64,000 bases of DNA from Maniola hyperantus. Taxonomy: Eukaryota; Arthropoda; Insecta; Lepidoptera; Nymphalidae. Shown here one piece after another: positions 22,793 through 32,264 of the stretch. The translations under genes were made by a program, and so were the position numbers. The notes under the pieces were generated by a model. It searched no databases, had not been told where the DNA came from, and saw only the letters and a program-made list of their open reading frames with translations. The stretch is from positions 10,450,106 through 10,514,105 of the forward strand of contig NC_048543.1 of the NCBI RefSeq assembly GCF_902806685.2, given 5' to 3'. How positions within the stretch are numbered: the stretch's first letter is position 1; every line of letters begins with the position of its first letter.

Positions 22793-23233
22793 GATTAGTA
22801 TGAGATTTTACATCTCGCCAACTTTGATAGAATTTTAACGTCGAAATACAATAACGTTAGAGTACCTAATATAGACCTTAATAAGTCAAACATTCAGTGC
22901 CACCGATTTTAATTTTGGAAGAATTCCGCATGACGCGCGTGCTTACATAAGCTGAATATTTGTGGGCTTCTTCTCAGACCAGGGCGCGTTTGGAACCCTA
23001 GTAGCTTTAGTTTTAACTTTACGTTGTTAATTATCACCATCATCTTACAAACTACACAAGACAATCAAAAAGCGTACAATGGTATAATATTATCAATAAC
23101 AAATTGAATAAATGCTTTAAGTTTGACTTTGAGCTTAAAACAAGTTGTTTAAGGTACATTTTACTTAGACGCTAAAGTTTTTCGATGCTCGAATTCTACT
23201 AACGTTCCTGGAGTATGAAATCTGATACTAAGG
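22793..23233. mobile_element. MITE-E copy 2
   Basis: The left arm (GATTAGTATGAGATTTTACATCTCGCCAACTTTGATAGAATTTTAACGTCGAAA) pairs with the reverse complement of the right arm ending at 23233 (CCTTAGTATCAGATTTCATAC, AACGTTAGTAGAATTCGAGCATCGAAAAACTTT). It shares CATTCAGTGCCACCGATTTTAATTTTGGAA with copy 1 but is ~155 bp longer inside. Confidence 0.72.
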
Positions 23234-23878
23234 CTTCAGACAAGCACTGCAGCAACGGGTTTGGAATTATTAACTTTTGGAGAGCTCTCGGTGGCGGCGC
23301 GGCCCAGGCTACCGACATTTTAACAATCGCCCCCTAGAGACTAGGTTGTCTTGCACTAAACGTAGAATATTCGCGGTGATTTGGACTATGAGTACCAATG
23401 TTTTTGTAGAGACGATCTTAGCTACATAGTTAAAATTCTTGACTGTGTTTTTGGCTTTATTACTAAATACTAAGAAAGTAAAAAGGATCATCATACATAT
23501 AAGATTTGCTGAGAGTTTTTTAAAGTCAAAAATAATATATTTCATTGAAGTGAGATAATAATAGAGAGAGAGCCAGCGTTTCCAGACTTTCGTCGTTTTG
23601 TAAAACTGAAAGTTTCCCTGCGTATTGTCCCCAACACAGGGAGGACCGACCATCGTTTATGAAGTTTGGATCATGGTTGCTTTTGGGAGATATCAGGTAA
23701 TAAAGGTATTACGTCAAAGTATAAAGTCTACTTTTTTACATTTTCTTCGTAATAGTATTAGAAATCACGTCATGCATTGCCAGACACCTAGTGTACTGGC
23801 AACACCCTACCAGACGCCTTTAAACTTTAACAATTAATTAAACTTTAAGGGTGTCTGGCAGGGGGTTGTCACGGTACG
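23234..23878. other. Unassigned DNA with an inverted repeat
   Basis: An open frame of 114 codons (23,309-23,653, - strand) has no recognisable product; I leave it uncalled. At 23,806-23,864 CCCTACCAGACGCCTTTAAA and TTTAAGGGTGTCTGGCAGGG form an imperfect inverted repeat with ~15-20 bp between arms, just upstream of the gypsy insertion. Confidence 0.45.
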
Positions 23879-23893
23879 GTTAGGGGTTGACTT
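23879..23893 (+). repeat. Left remnant of the R3 copy broken by the gypsy element
   Basis: GTTAGGGGTTGACTT matches the middle of R3 (CTCAGGGGTTGACTTTTCAAAAA at ~38,700). The R3 copy continues immediately after the gypsy element at 35,191, so the element inserted inside R3. Confidence 0.7.
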
Positions 23894-24955
23894 TGAGATG
23901 GTCACTCATAAATCACCAAATTTATTACCGTGTGATACACGATTCTATGGCGTTCTCAAAACTAAGGCAATAAATCTAAAACAAAGAAAGAAAAATAAAA
24001 AGGCGACCATAAATTTTAAATACAGCAAAAACAAATTATCGAGAGTAGAGAGTGCGTTTGTTAATAAAGACGTCAAGAAATGCGTGAGTTATTTTAAAAT
24101 TTCTGGCTAAACACGGCAAAAACTAATACTTAATGGCAATCATATGTCTAGGGACAAATAACAGGCGACAAGTATCTGCGAACAAATGTGGACAGATTTT
24201 TGGAGGTGGGGCCTGGAACGCAATTTTGTTTTCGGCCAATAGGGTAATTTTGTGCGCAAGAGGAGACCAATCAGAGAACCGTACTCCCCCGTGTGTTTTT
24301 GGTTTTCAGAGAACTGTGGGCGTGACGAAACACGACCACGGGGACCTTTAGGGAGAACTGGAAAAAGAACGGAGGGCAGTCAAGGCAGGATTTCGGCTCG
24401 GGTCGGAAGTACAAATCCCAGCGCGAACCTCGCGACCTCGTCCGTTCGAGATATTTTGAGCTTCCTTTGCAAAATTGGAGTGTAGATTAAAATTATAGTA
24501 TAGTGTATTGTTAAAATTTGTCCTGAGAAATAAGATAAGGTTATAGAGACAGTGTGTTCGGGCCAGCGGCGGTTTAATGGTGAAGTACCCAGATTATTAT
24601 ATTTAGTGTAAATTTTGAAAATAGTTCCACAACTTTTAAGCTTATAAAATTGATTAACCGGTATACCTAGATGAAATAGATCTAGAAAATAATCTAGAAG
24701 ACCAATATCATGCTAGACGTGGACAATGGTCTCAACCCTGGGCTTGGATGGAGTGGACCACGGGTTTAGCGTGTGAAAATTTCATATTATACCTAATCAC
24801 CGCATTGTGTATGCATAGTCGAGAGAAGTGGGGGCGTATTGTGAACCTCGCGAGTAGGTTTAAATTAGAAAGAATATACCGAAGGTGGTTTTAACCGGAC
24901 AAGTTGTGTAACTAGGTTCAGATGTATTTAGAATAAATACTTGTGCTAGATTATG

Positions 24956-25071
24956 TATATAACCGTGTGTACAGTGTGTCTTTAACTCTAATTCGTTTTT
25001 TAGGAATAAAATTTAAGAAATCTCTCTTAAATTTTATGACATATTATGTGTGTAATTGATTGTGAAATAAA
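24956..25071 (+). promoter_or_regulatory. Candidate LTR promoter and polyadenylation region
   Basis: TATATAA at 24,956-24,962 could place a start near 24,985. AATAAA at 25,005-25,010 runs into a perfect 13-bp inverted repeat, ATAAAATTTAAGA (25,006-25,018) and TCTTAAATTTTAT (25,025-25,037), with a 6-nt loop. A second AATAAA lies at 25,066-25,071, followed by a T-rich stretch. This resembles the retroviral arrangement with a polyA signal in an R-region hairpin. The same sequence occurs 8,371 bp downstream in the 3' LTR. The start site is inferred. Confidence 0.5.
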
Positions 25072-25682
25072 CTGCGCGGCCGTAAGGGTTTTTAAAGTTT
25101 AAATGTTCGTTTTTCCCTTCTAAATAGATTGGCCTAGGAAGCGAACATTTGGCGGGTTTTAAATGTAACAAACACATTTAAAATTCCGTCTAAATCACAA
25201 TACCAGTTTCTTTTTTTTCTAAAAATACTCAACTGTGAGAGTAAATAAAACAACTTATTTACCAGAAATAAAAGCATTTGAGTATAAATATCATCTTTTA
25301 TTTATCACGTCTAGATACCTTCTATAGACATTTAATAATGGAGCTCAAATTCATTTTAGAGGTAAACGATCGAACTGTGTGTGTTCAAAAATGCCGTAGA
25401 TACATGGTTCCATGTGTCGGACTCCAATATTAAATCTCTCATATTACCTATATCACGACTCTTACTATTAAGTAAAGTTTAGGCTAGTTCCTTTTTTTTT
25501 CAGCAGTACACCGAATTCACAATATTAGCTCTTATCTAATAGTAAATAAGAAATAGAATAAAATTGACAGACTAACGCAGTCAGATGGGACGACCCTTGC
25601 CAAAATACACATTGACTGGGTAGGCTAAATTGCACTAATAATTTGGATAATGTGGTGTGTTTTGAACTATCAGCTACCACGA

Positions 25683-25875
25683 TACCATCACCATCATCAT
25701 GAGCAACCCTCGCCGGCTCACTACTGAGCGCGGGCTCCATAGAGAACTCTCAGGTTGCGGTTTACCTCACGATGCTTTCTTTCTACGACGAACCAAGTGA
25801 TATTTAATTAATTTGAATATACACAACTACGACTACTAAAGGGTTATCTTTCGGGTTCGAATCCCCGACCCTCGA
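25683..25875 (-). repeat. SINE-A piece inside the 5' LTR
   Basis: CCATCACCATCATCATGAGCAACCC, GCCGGCTCACTACTGAGCGCGGGCTCC, then a jump to GAGAACTCTCAGGTTGCGGTTTACCTCACGATGCTTTC, CGAACCAAGTGATATTTAATTAA and TTCGGGTTCGAATCCCCGACC, the tRNA-like B-box end. This is SINE-A on the reverse strand with an internal deletion of the CTCTCAGAATGAGAAG...CTTCACACA part. Confidence 0.8.
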
Positions 25876-26819
25876 GTGGAAAGCAGGCGAGTCAAAACTG
25901 GGTCAGTGCGACTTACAACCAGCACACAGCGCAAGCAGATTGTATGAACAAGTAACGGGGCCGTTGGTGAACAGTAGAACAGGTACAGACCTTTTTTTTG
26001 TGTGTCATCGTTACGCCGCATTCCGAGAGCTATAGGACGGCGTTACATACCGGCCTAAACCGCGGGACACTGAAAGTATTAATGTGTGAGAACTATTAGT
26101 TTGATATCCTTGACCTATAAGGTCGGATTTAATGTAAAAAGGCACACGGTCGATATGACGGCGTCCTGGCGGCAAAGCCTCGGCACACCAAAACACGCCA
26201 TGTCTTACAGCTTCGACCTCCCGACACCTAAGTTGGCCAACTTAGACATAACTGAACGAATATATATATATATATACAAAATTATACCATGGTAAGGGGC
26301 GAGCTTTTAGCTCAAGAAAAGAACCTTGTCTTCCACGACAGGCTACCAAACGCTTCGTAGCGAATTAACAGGGAGGTCGGCTGTGCCCCACATAACAATG
26401 TTGAAAGGCTGGTGTCCAGCGCAGGGTCCCCCGTGCTAGTAGAGGCTTTGGTCAGTAGAACGATGGCCTTATTGGCAAATACATGTACCAACCGACCCTT
26501 CATCCAAGCCAGAACGCATAACCTAGCTGTTTTTTTTTTTTCCTCCTCAGGATTTTCATCCGAGAGAGTTGAATGAGTCAAAATAGTAGATCTCTGAAAT
26601 AAAATTCATCATCTAACCGCGAAAATCTGGAAGTTTGATTGGCAAGGTCTACATGTCCGTCCGACGAATTGTGCCTGCCATGTACTTGGCCATACCTAAG
26701 ATAACATATGACTCCGAATACAAATAGTGTCCCAAAGTTTAGCCGATTTACTTGTTTTTGAATTTCCTCATTATAGCCCATCAATCGAAAGAAGCAGAGA
26801 CGATCACCGTACCATCACA

Positions 26820-27323
26820 GAATTTTGATGCCGAGCGACCAGAATCTATGTATGTATTCGAATTAACGATATGACTAGATTATAGAAAAAAAAAAAAATA
26901 GAACACAACGTAGGAAGTCGTGATTGGGTATATGAGAGCAAAATCTTATAAACAAATAAAAAGAGGTTGAAGGACACACTGTGCATGTTATTATGTTTAT
27001 ATGTTGTACATTTACATTTATTTTAGGTATAAGAAGGAGCAGAAATAAGCTGTATGTCTTATAAATGTACAATTTACAGGTTTTCAGAAGATACTGCAGA
27101 GAATCGAGCTATTATTCCTTGCTTATTTCTTAGGCTTAAAATTTCTTCAAACCTAGAGAATTCATATAATAGAAACACATCTCAGACATATGATTGCAAA
27201 TTAGTATTAATAATATAGAAATTTTAAAAATACGGCTTCGCGTCTTACGAAAGTATTCAAATATAATTTAAGTTGGCACTTGAGTAGGTAAAACGAAAAG
27301 GGACGAATTGAAAAAAAAAAAAG
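26820..27323 (+). other. Untranslated leader of the gypsy element
   Basis: 504 bp between the 5' LTR and gag. It begins GAATTTTGATGCCGAGCGACC. I could not match this to a tRNA 3' end starting TGG, so the primer for reverse transcription is not assigned. Contains an A13-like run at 26,887-26,899 and an A12-like run just before the gag start. Confidence 0.6.
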
Positions 27324-28391
27324 ATGCCTGCAGGTAGAAAAACACGTAGAACAAAGCAAGCGGGTACGCGACAGAGCGAAGCTAGCCCAGTAGAATCGAG
27401 CGAGCAAACGTCGACCTTAGGGAATACTACATTAGAGTTGCTTTTGAAAAAAATCACCGAATTCGAAACAAAATTACAACAGCTTAGTTCGAACGCAGGC
27501 CAAAACGAAAGCGCGAGTGTTTCGTCACAACAGACAATAGGAGTAAGTGAAAGCGGAAAATCTGATAGACAAGGGGTTAGTCTAGACACCGCGAGCACAA
27601 GTACAGCGTTTGCTGAAACCCGAAACTTGTTTGTAGTACAACCGTCGGTTACCAAACCAAATTTTGACGGAAAGCCATTCACTAATCCCATCACCTTTTT
27701 AAAACAATTAAAAAAATATATAAAGGCAGTAAACGGGGCAGATCGGGAGATTGATATCGCGCTAGGTTGCATTTCGGGGAATGCACGAAAGGTTATGGAA
27801 CTATATTCAAAAGAGTGGACTTCATTCGCTGATTTTGAAACCGATTTTAGGCGGAACTATTGGACCGAACAAATCCAAGAATCTGTTAGATATAGGTTGA
27901 TAAATGCAGTATACTCGAGCGATTCAGGTATGACGATGTCTGAGCATTTCGCTGAGCAGGCAGAATCGATGCAATCATTAACCATTGCTTTTAGCGAGCG
28001 CGATTTGGTAAATTCCATTATGCGTCATTATGCTATAGACATACAACGTCTATGGTTTACTAGAACTGAAGTAGTTAGCATTATGAACGGGGCAAAGTTC
28101 CTCAGAGACATAGAACAAAATATTGTTGAAAAACCTAGGGGGGTTATGAGAGGTGGTATGAATAGTAATTATAGAGGTGGTAGGCGATACAATGAACCGC
28201 CATCGAGGCGTCCTATCGTAGCGACAATGTCGACAAACAATTGGAGGACTAGGGGAAATTCGACCAGGGGTCGGGGTTACCGTCGATTTATTTCTAGGGC
28301 AAATTTTAACAGGCCCACGGTATCCGAAACTAAGCAGGTCAGACCGGCTATCACATTCGTGAAAGAGGGCGAAGACTCTTGCTGTGTCTAA
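27324..28391 (+). CDS. Gypsy Gag (capsid-like) protein, 355 aa
   Basis: Structural protein that would assemble the virus-like particle around the element's RNA. The N-terminal ~100 residues are basic then Ser/Gln-rich (MPAGRKTRRTKQ start). Residues ~112-265 form the retrotransposon Gag capsid-like helical region (PNFDGKPFTNPITFLKQLKKY, then ..WTSFADFETDFRRNYW, RYRLINAVYSSD). The C-terminal tail ~270-335 is rich in RG/RGG and Arg/Asn (RGVMRGGMNSNYRGGRRYN) and would bind RNA; no CCHC zinc knuckle is present. It ends in CCV then TAA at 28,389. The start is the first ATG after an A-rich run and gives a typical Gag length. Pol continues in the same frame right after the stop. Confidence 0.92.
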   Translation: MPAGRKTRRTKQAGTRQSEASPVESSEQTSTLGNTTLELLLKKITEFETKLQQLSSNAGQNESASVSSQQTIGVSESGKSDRQGVSLDTASTSTAFAETRNLFVVQPSVTKPNFDGKPFTNPITFLKQLKKYIKAVNGADREIDIALGCISGNARKVMELYSKEWTSFADFETDFRRNYWTEQIQESVRYRLINAVYSSDSGMTMSEHFAEQAESMQSLTIAFSERDLVNSIMRHYAIDIQRLWFTRTEVVSIMNGAKFLRDIEQNIVEKPRGVMRGGMNSNYRGGRRYNEPPSRRPIVATMSTNNWRTRGNSTRGRGYRRFISRANFNRPTVSETKQVRPAITFVKEGEDSCCV

Positions 28392-31300
28392 GAAAGTGGG
28401 GGAGGGACCGTCAAAAAACTAGGTCACCCCACACAAAATAGGTCGAATCAATCAATATTGTGTAGAACGGGGGCCAGTGAGACCTCAGAACACGAAAGAG
28501 TAGGTGTGGTCTATAAGATCTTGATTAAGAGTGGATGGAAACCGGGACAGAGTCTAGGGATAGGTGAAGGAGGCCTTAAGCGTTTATTGAGAGGCAGTCC
28601 CGATAGTGACGAACAGAATTGCCAATTGGAAATTAGTAGCATAGGAGTCTTATTAGAAAACCAGTTTGAGAATATAGCAGAATGTAACGAGGTAGGCATG
28701 TCATGCGAGGCGTGTACGAAAAGAAAATTGAACGTGTATACAATGTTTCATGAACTAGATGAACAAATCGACGTAGGTATTGACTATTCTTTACCTAAAT
28801 TACCAGAAGTGTGTGTGAGGTTGTACGGAAGGAGTATGAGTGCTCTTATAGATACGGGAAGCCAGATTAGTGGAATAACTAGGGAATTGTACGATTCTAT
28901 TGTGAGAGAAAATAGGAAACTACCAGAAATCGCTATTCCAGCAATCCAAATACAGGGGGCGTTCGGATCGCGGAGTGAGAGTACAAATCGGTTGGTACTA
29001 ATAGAGTTTCAGTTAGGTAGCACTTTAGTTGAAGCACCTGTACTAATTATGCGACGTTTACCTAGGTCATTGATACTGGGATATGACTGGCTAGAGCGGG
29101 TGAAAGGGATAGTGAACTGTAATGATGAGCGAACATTGACTATAGAACATATGGGAGTTAGATCTTGTGTCAGATTGAATTCCGATTGCGAAATCGAAAG
29201 GTTGGGGGGAGAGACGAATGCGGCTACGATTAACTTGATATTAAATCAAGACTCCGGGACTGTGGAACAGAGTGTAGCGAGTAGAGAATTAGAAAGTGAG
29301 GAAATTACGGAATTCCAATTGGAAAAATCGAACTTAAGTAATGAACATAGGAAATTCTTATTACCTGTGTTAAACAAATATCGTAAAGTGTTTACGAAAG
29401 GGTTAGGCTTGACTAACAAATATGAACATGTTATTGAGTTAGTAGACGAAACACCTTTTGTGAAGCATAGCTATCCGGTACCTTTGTCATATAGGGAACA
29501 AGTTAAAGACGAATTAAATGAATTAGAAAAGCTAGGCGTGATCAGACAGGAGGCAACACCATACTGTAGCCCTCTCACGTTCACGAAAAAACGAGATGAG
29601 TCAATAAGACTGTTATTGGACGCGCGCGAGTTAAATAAGAAAATGGTAGGAGACGCGGGGGCGCCACCCCTCACGTCTGAGATCTTACAATCCTTCCATG
29701 GAGTGAACTACATCAGTTTAGTTGATTTGAATAATGCTTATTTTCAAATACCTTTGCATAAGGACTCTAGGAAGTACACCGGTTTCTCATTCATGGGAAA
29801 GACATATACTTACCGTGTGTTACCTCAAGGATTAAAGACTTCTGTAGCGGGTTTTTCGAGGGCGATGGATTATATTCTAGGAGAGGTACGAGAGTTTTGC
29901 GTGAACTATCTGGATGACATAGTTATCTTCACCACAGGGGACATAAAGTTGCACTTAGAACACCTAGATCAAGTATTAGATAGGTTAGGCGCCGCAGGCT
30001 TAACCGGAAGATTGGAGAAGTGTCGGTTCTTATGTGTAGAAGTGAAGTTGTTAGGGCACATAGTGAATACTAATGGGGTACGTATGGATCCTGAACGGGT
30101 TAAAGCCATATTAGACTTCCCTATACCTCGAACTATAAAACAACTACGGGGATTTTTGGGATTAATAAATTATTTCAGAAGGTTTATCTCGAAATATAGC
30201 GAGGAAGTAAGACCACTGTGCGACCTGTTGAAACAAAATACAAAATGGTCATGGACACAGGAAATTAACGTTTGTTTTGAAAGAGTTAAGAAGTTATTTA
30301 TAGACACAGTACTTCTCGTACACCCGAATCCTAAGGGAACTTATTATTTACAAACCGATAGCAGTAACTTAGGGGTTTCAGGGTATGTTTACCAACTGAA
30401 TTCAGTAGGTGAAGAACAAATATTAGGGTTCTGTAGTAAAGCATTGACAGAGACAGAGCGTAAGTGGACAGTTACCGAACAAGAGCTATGGGCGATTATT
30501 TTTAGTTTGTCTAAGTTTGAAACATATTTGAGAGGGTCGAGGTTAGTGATTAGGACTGATCATAAGAGTCTGATATTCTTGCAGACATGCAAACTATTGA
30601 GTGCTAGGATGATACGTTGGGTACACTATATAGGACGGTTTGACTATACAGTTGAACATGTGAAAGGTAAATTAAACACTGTAGCAGATGTGTTGTCTCG
30701 ACATATAAAGGGAACCACTGACGTATTAACCAACAAGGCCACGGGGCCCGAGATGAATCTATTCAAATCATCATTAGGACGGTTAGTACGGGAGCGATGG
30801 GATGAAATAGGTAGTTATCAAAGACGGGATAAAACCGCTAGTGAGATAATTAGACGCATGCAAATAACGGACACGTCTGAATCTAAATACTACGTGCTTA
30901 AGGGAGAGATTCTGTATAAAACAGACATAAGAAAGGATACGTTAAGATTATATGTCCCCGAGGACTTACAAAAAGATTTGATCGTTAGCATACATGAAGA
31001 ATTAGGTCATTTCGGACGATACAAAGTCTATGCACTGATGAAACGTCGGTACTATTTCTCGAATATGTCTCGTATAATAGGTCGGGTCGTAAGGTCGTGC
31101 GAGGCATGCCAAAAGTCGAAACATGTTTTAGAAACTCATACGGGGCCGATTAAATCGGTAATAGCAGAGGAAATAGGAGAACGAGTCTTTTGCGACATTT
31201 ATGGACCTTTACCAGCGGGAAGGTTTGGTTTTAAATACATATTCGTCATACAAGATGCTTATAGTAAGTTGATCAGGTTATACCCACTACGCCAGGCTAG

Positions 31301-32000
31301 TGGGAAAGCTACATTAACCTGTGTTAAAAAGTTTCATAGGCAGGTCGCGATTAGAACATTATGCTCGGACAGAGGCGCGAACTTTACTTCGAAGGTGTTC
31401 GAGTCAGGTATCCGTCAACTAGGTATCGAATTAACACATACATCTGTTAGGAATCCGCGACCAAATTCGACGGAAAGGGTGAATAAAGAGCTAGGGAGGT
31501 TATTCAGGACGTATTGCGATAAATCACACCGTTCGTGGGTAGATCTGCTAGTGGATATAGAAGATTGCTACAACCAGGTAGTACATACTACGACTGGATA
31601 TTCACCAAATGAGTTAGTATGTGGGAAACGGACCCAGTTATCAACTGACTTTAACGTTGAAGTAGCGACAGGGTCGGACTTGCAAGGGGAGACGTTGGAT
31701 CAGATTCGACAACATGCGCGACAGAACATAGCTAGGGCGGCCGAACGTAGAGAATTTCATTATAACAAGAACCATAAGTTAATACAGTTCGAGGTAGGCG
31801 ATTTGGTGAAACTTAAGACTTTTGCAAAGTCAGATGCGGATAAAAAGCTGACAAGGAAATTTATGCGGCTCTATGAAGGGCCTTACATAATAGGGGCAGT
31901 CCCATACAATAATGTATATACATTAGTTGACGTTCATTCTGATAAGATCAGAGGTAACTACAATGCCATTCACTTGTTTCGCTATTATGTAAACAACTAG
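28392..32000 (+). CDS. Gypsy Pol polyprotein: G-patch, protease, RT, RNase H, integrase
   Basis: Makes and integrates the DNA copy. Residues below are counted from the codon at 28,458 (a TTG; there is no ATG until residue 81). Order: G-patch domain ~16-46 (SGWKPGQSLGIGEGG); aspartic protease with DTGS 132-135 and LGYDWL near 208-212; reverse transcriptase with the first catalytic Asp at 423 (LVDLNNAYFQIPL) and YLDD 484-487; RNase H with D634, E676, D701 and D744; integrase zinc finger H846, H851, C881, C884; integrase core D913, D971, E1006; and a C-terminal GPY/F module (GPYIIGAVPY, 1141-1150). No chromodomain. The frame is open from the codon after the gag TAA, in the gag frame, so expression most likely uses readthrough of that stop. 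All catalytic residues I can check are present. Confidence 0.95.
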   Translation, partial: ESGGGTVKKLGHPTQNRSNQSILCRTGASETSEHERVGVVYKILIKSGWKPGQSLGIGEGGLKRLLRGSPDSDEQNCQLEISSIGVLLENQFENIAECNEVGMSCEACTKRKLNVYTMFHELDEQIDVGIDYSLPKLPEVCVRLYGRSMSALIDTGSQISGITRELYDSIVRENRKLPEIAIPAIQIQGAFGSRSESTNRLVLIEFQLGSTLVEAPVLIMRRLPRSLILGYDWLERVKGIVNCNDERTLTIEHMGVRSCVRLNSDCEIERLGGETNAATINLILNQDSGTVEQSVASRELESEEITEFQLEKSNLSNEHRKFLLPVLNKYRKVFTKGLGLTNKYEHVIELVDETPFVKHSYPVPLSYREQVKDELNELEKLGVIRQEATPYCSPLTFTKKRDESIRLLLDARELNKKMVGDAGAPPLTSEILQSFHGVNYISLVDLNNAYFQIPLHKDSRKYTGFSFMGKTYTYRVLPQGLKTSVAGFSRAMDYILGEVREFCVNYLDDIVIFTTGDIKLHLEHLDQVLDRLGAAGLTGRLEKCRFLCVEVKLLGHIVNTNGVRMDPERVKAILDFPIPRTIKQLRGFLGLINYFRRFISKYSEEVRPLCDLLKQNTKWSWTQEINVCFERVKKLFIDTVLLVHPNPKGTYYLQTDSSNLGVSGYVYQLNSVGEEQILGFCSKALTETERKWTVTEQELWAIIFSLSKFETYLRGSRLVIRTDHKSLIFLQTCKLLSARMIRWVHYIGRFDYTVEHVKGKLNTVADVLSRHIKGTTDVLTNKATGPEMNLFKSSLGRLVRERWDEIGSYQRRDKTASEIIRRMQITDTSESKYYVLKGEILYKTDIRKDTLRLYVPEDLQKDLIVSIHEELGHFGRYKVYALMKRRYYFSNMSRIIGRVVRSCEACQKSKHVLETHTGPIKSVIAEEIGERVFCDIYGPLPAGRFGFKYIFVIQDAYSKLIRLYPLRQASGKATLTCVKKFHRQVAIRTLCSDRGANFTSKVFESGIRQLGIELTHTSVRNPRPNSTERVNKELGRLFRTYCDKSHRSWVDLLVDIEDCYNQVVHTTTGYSPNELVCGKRTQLSTDFNVEVATGSDLQGETLDQIRQHARQNIARAAERREFHYNKNHKLIQFEVGDLVKLKTFAKSDADKKLTRKFMRLYEGPYIIGAVPYNNVYTLVDVHSDKIRGNYNAIHLFRYYVNN

Positions 32001-32264
32001 AAGGAAGGTAACTTTAGAGTATAGAAAAGAAGCGAAGAATGTTGGCGCCGCGGTCATAAAACGATTAGCTCGAAGTACCCTAACAAAAGGAAATACCCGA
32101 GTTGAATAGGTTATTGTCTTGCCTGGGAATATGATGGCTAAGCGTGGGAAATTTAGGATTAGCGTGTGAATATTGTAAAGGAAATAGATTTTTGAAACAA
32201 CTAATGTTTGATGCAAGGACATAGAGGTTTATTACGTGTATTAAAAAATCGATTTGGGGGCGTG
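32001..32264 (+). other. 3' untranslated part of the gypsy interior
   Basis: 264 bp between pol and the 3' LTR with no envelope-like frame. The end TTTGGGGGCGTG, just before the LTR, is the best candidate for the polypurine tract that primes plus-strand synthesis, though it is interrupted by C and T. Confidence 0.55.

Larger units (their letters stand above)
23894..26819 (+). repeat. 5' LTR of the gypsy element
   Basis: 2,926 bp, unusually long compared with an interior of 5.4 kb. It contains a likely core promoter and polyA hairpin near 24,956-25,071 and a captured SINE-A piece at ~25,683-25,875. If transcription starts near 24,985, U3 is about 1.1 kb and U5 about 1.8 kb. Several 60-90 codon frames here are repeated exactly in the other LTR and show no protein features, so I do not call them genes. 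Confidence 0.95.

Noticed and set aside
23309..23653. 114-codon open frame on the - strand
   Set aside because: No recognisable domain, AT-driven composition (many Ile/Phe/Lys/Tyr) and no splice or promoter context; most likely chance.
23898..24485. Small frames duplicated in both LTRs as possible LTR-encoded proteins
   Set aside because: Duplication follows from LTR identity; the frames overlap each other and have no protein features.
32001..32264. Envelope gene of an errantivirus-like element
   Set aside because: Only 264 bp remain between pol and the 3' LTR, with no membrane-protein frame.
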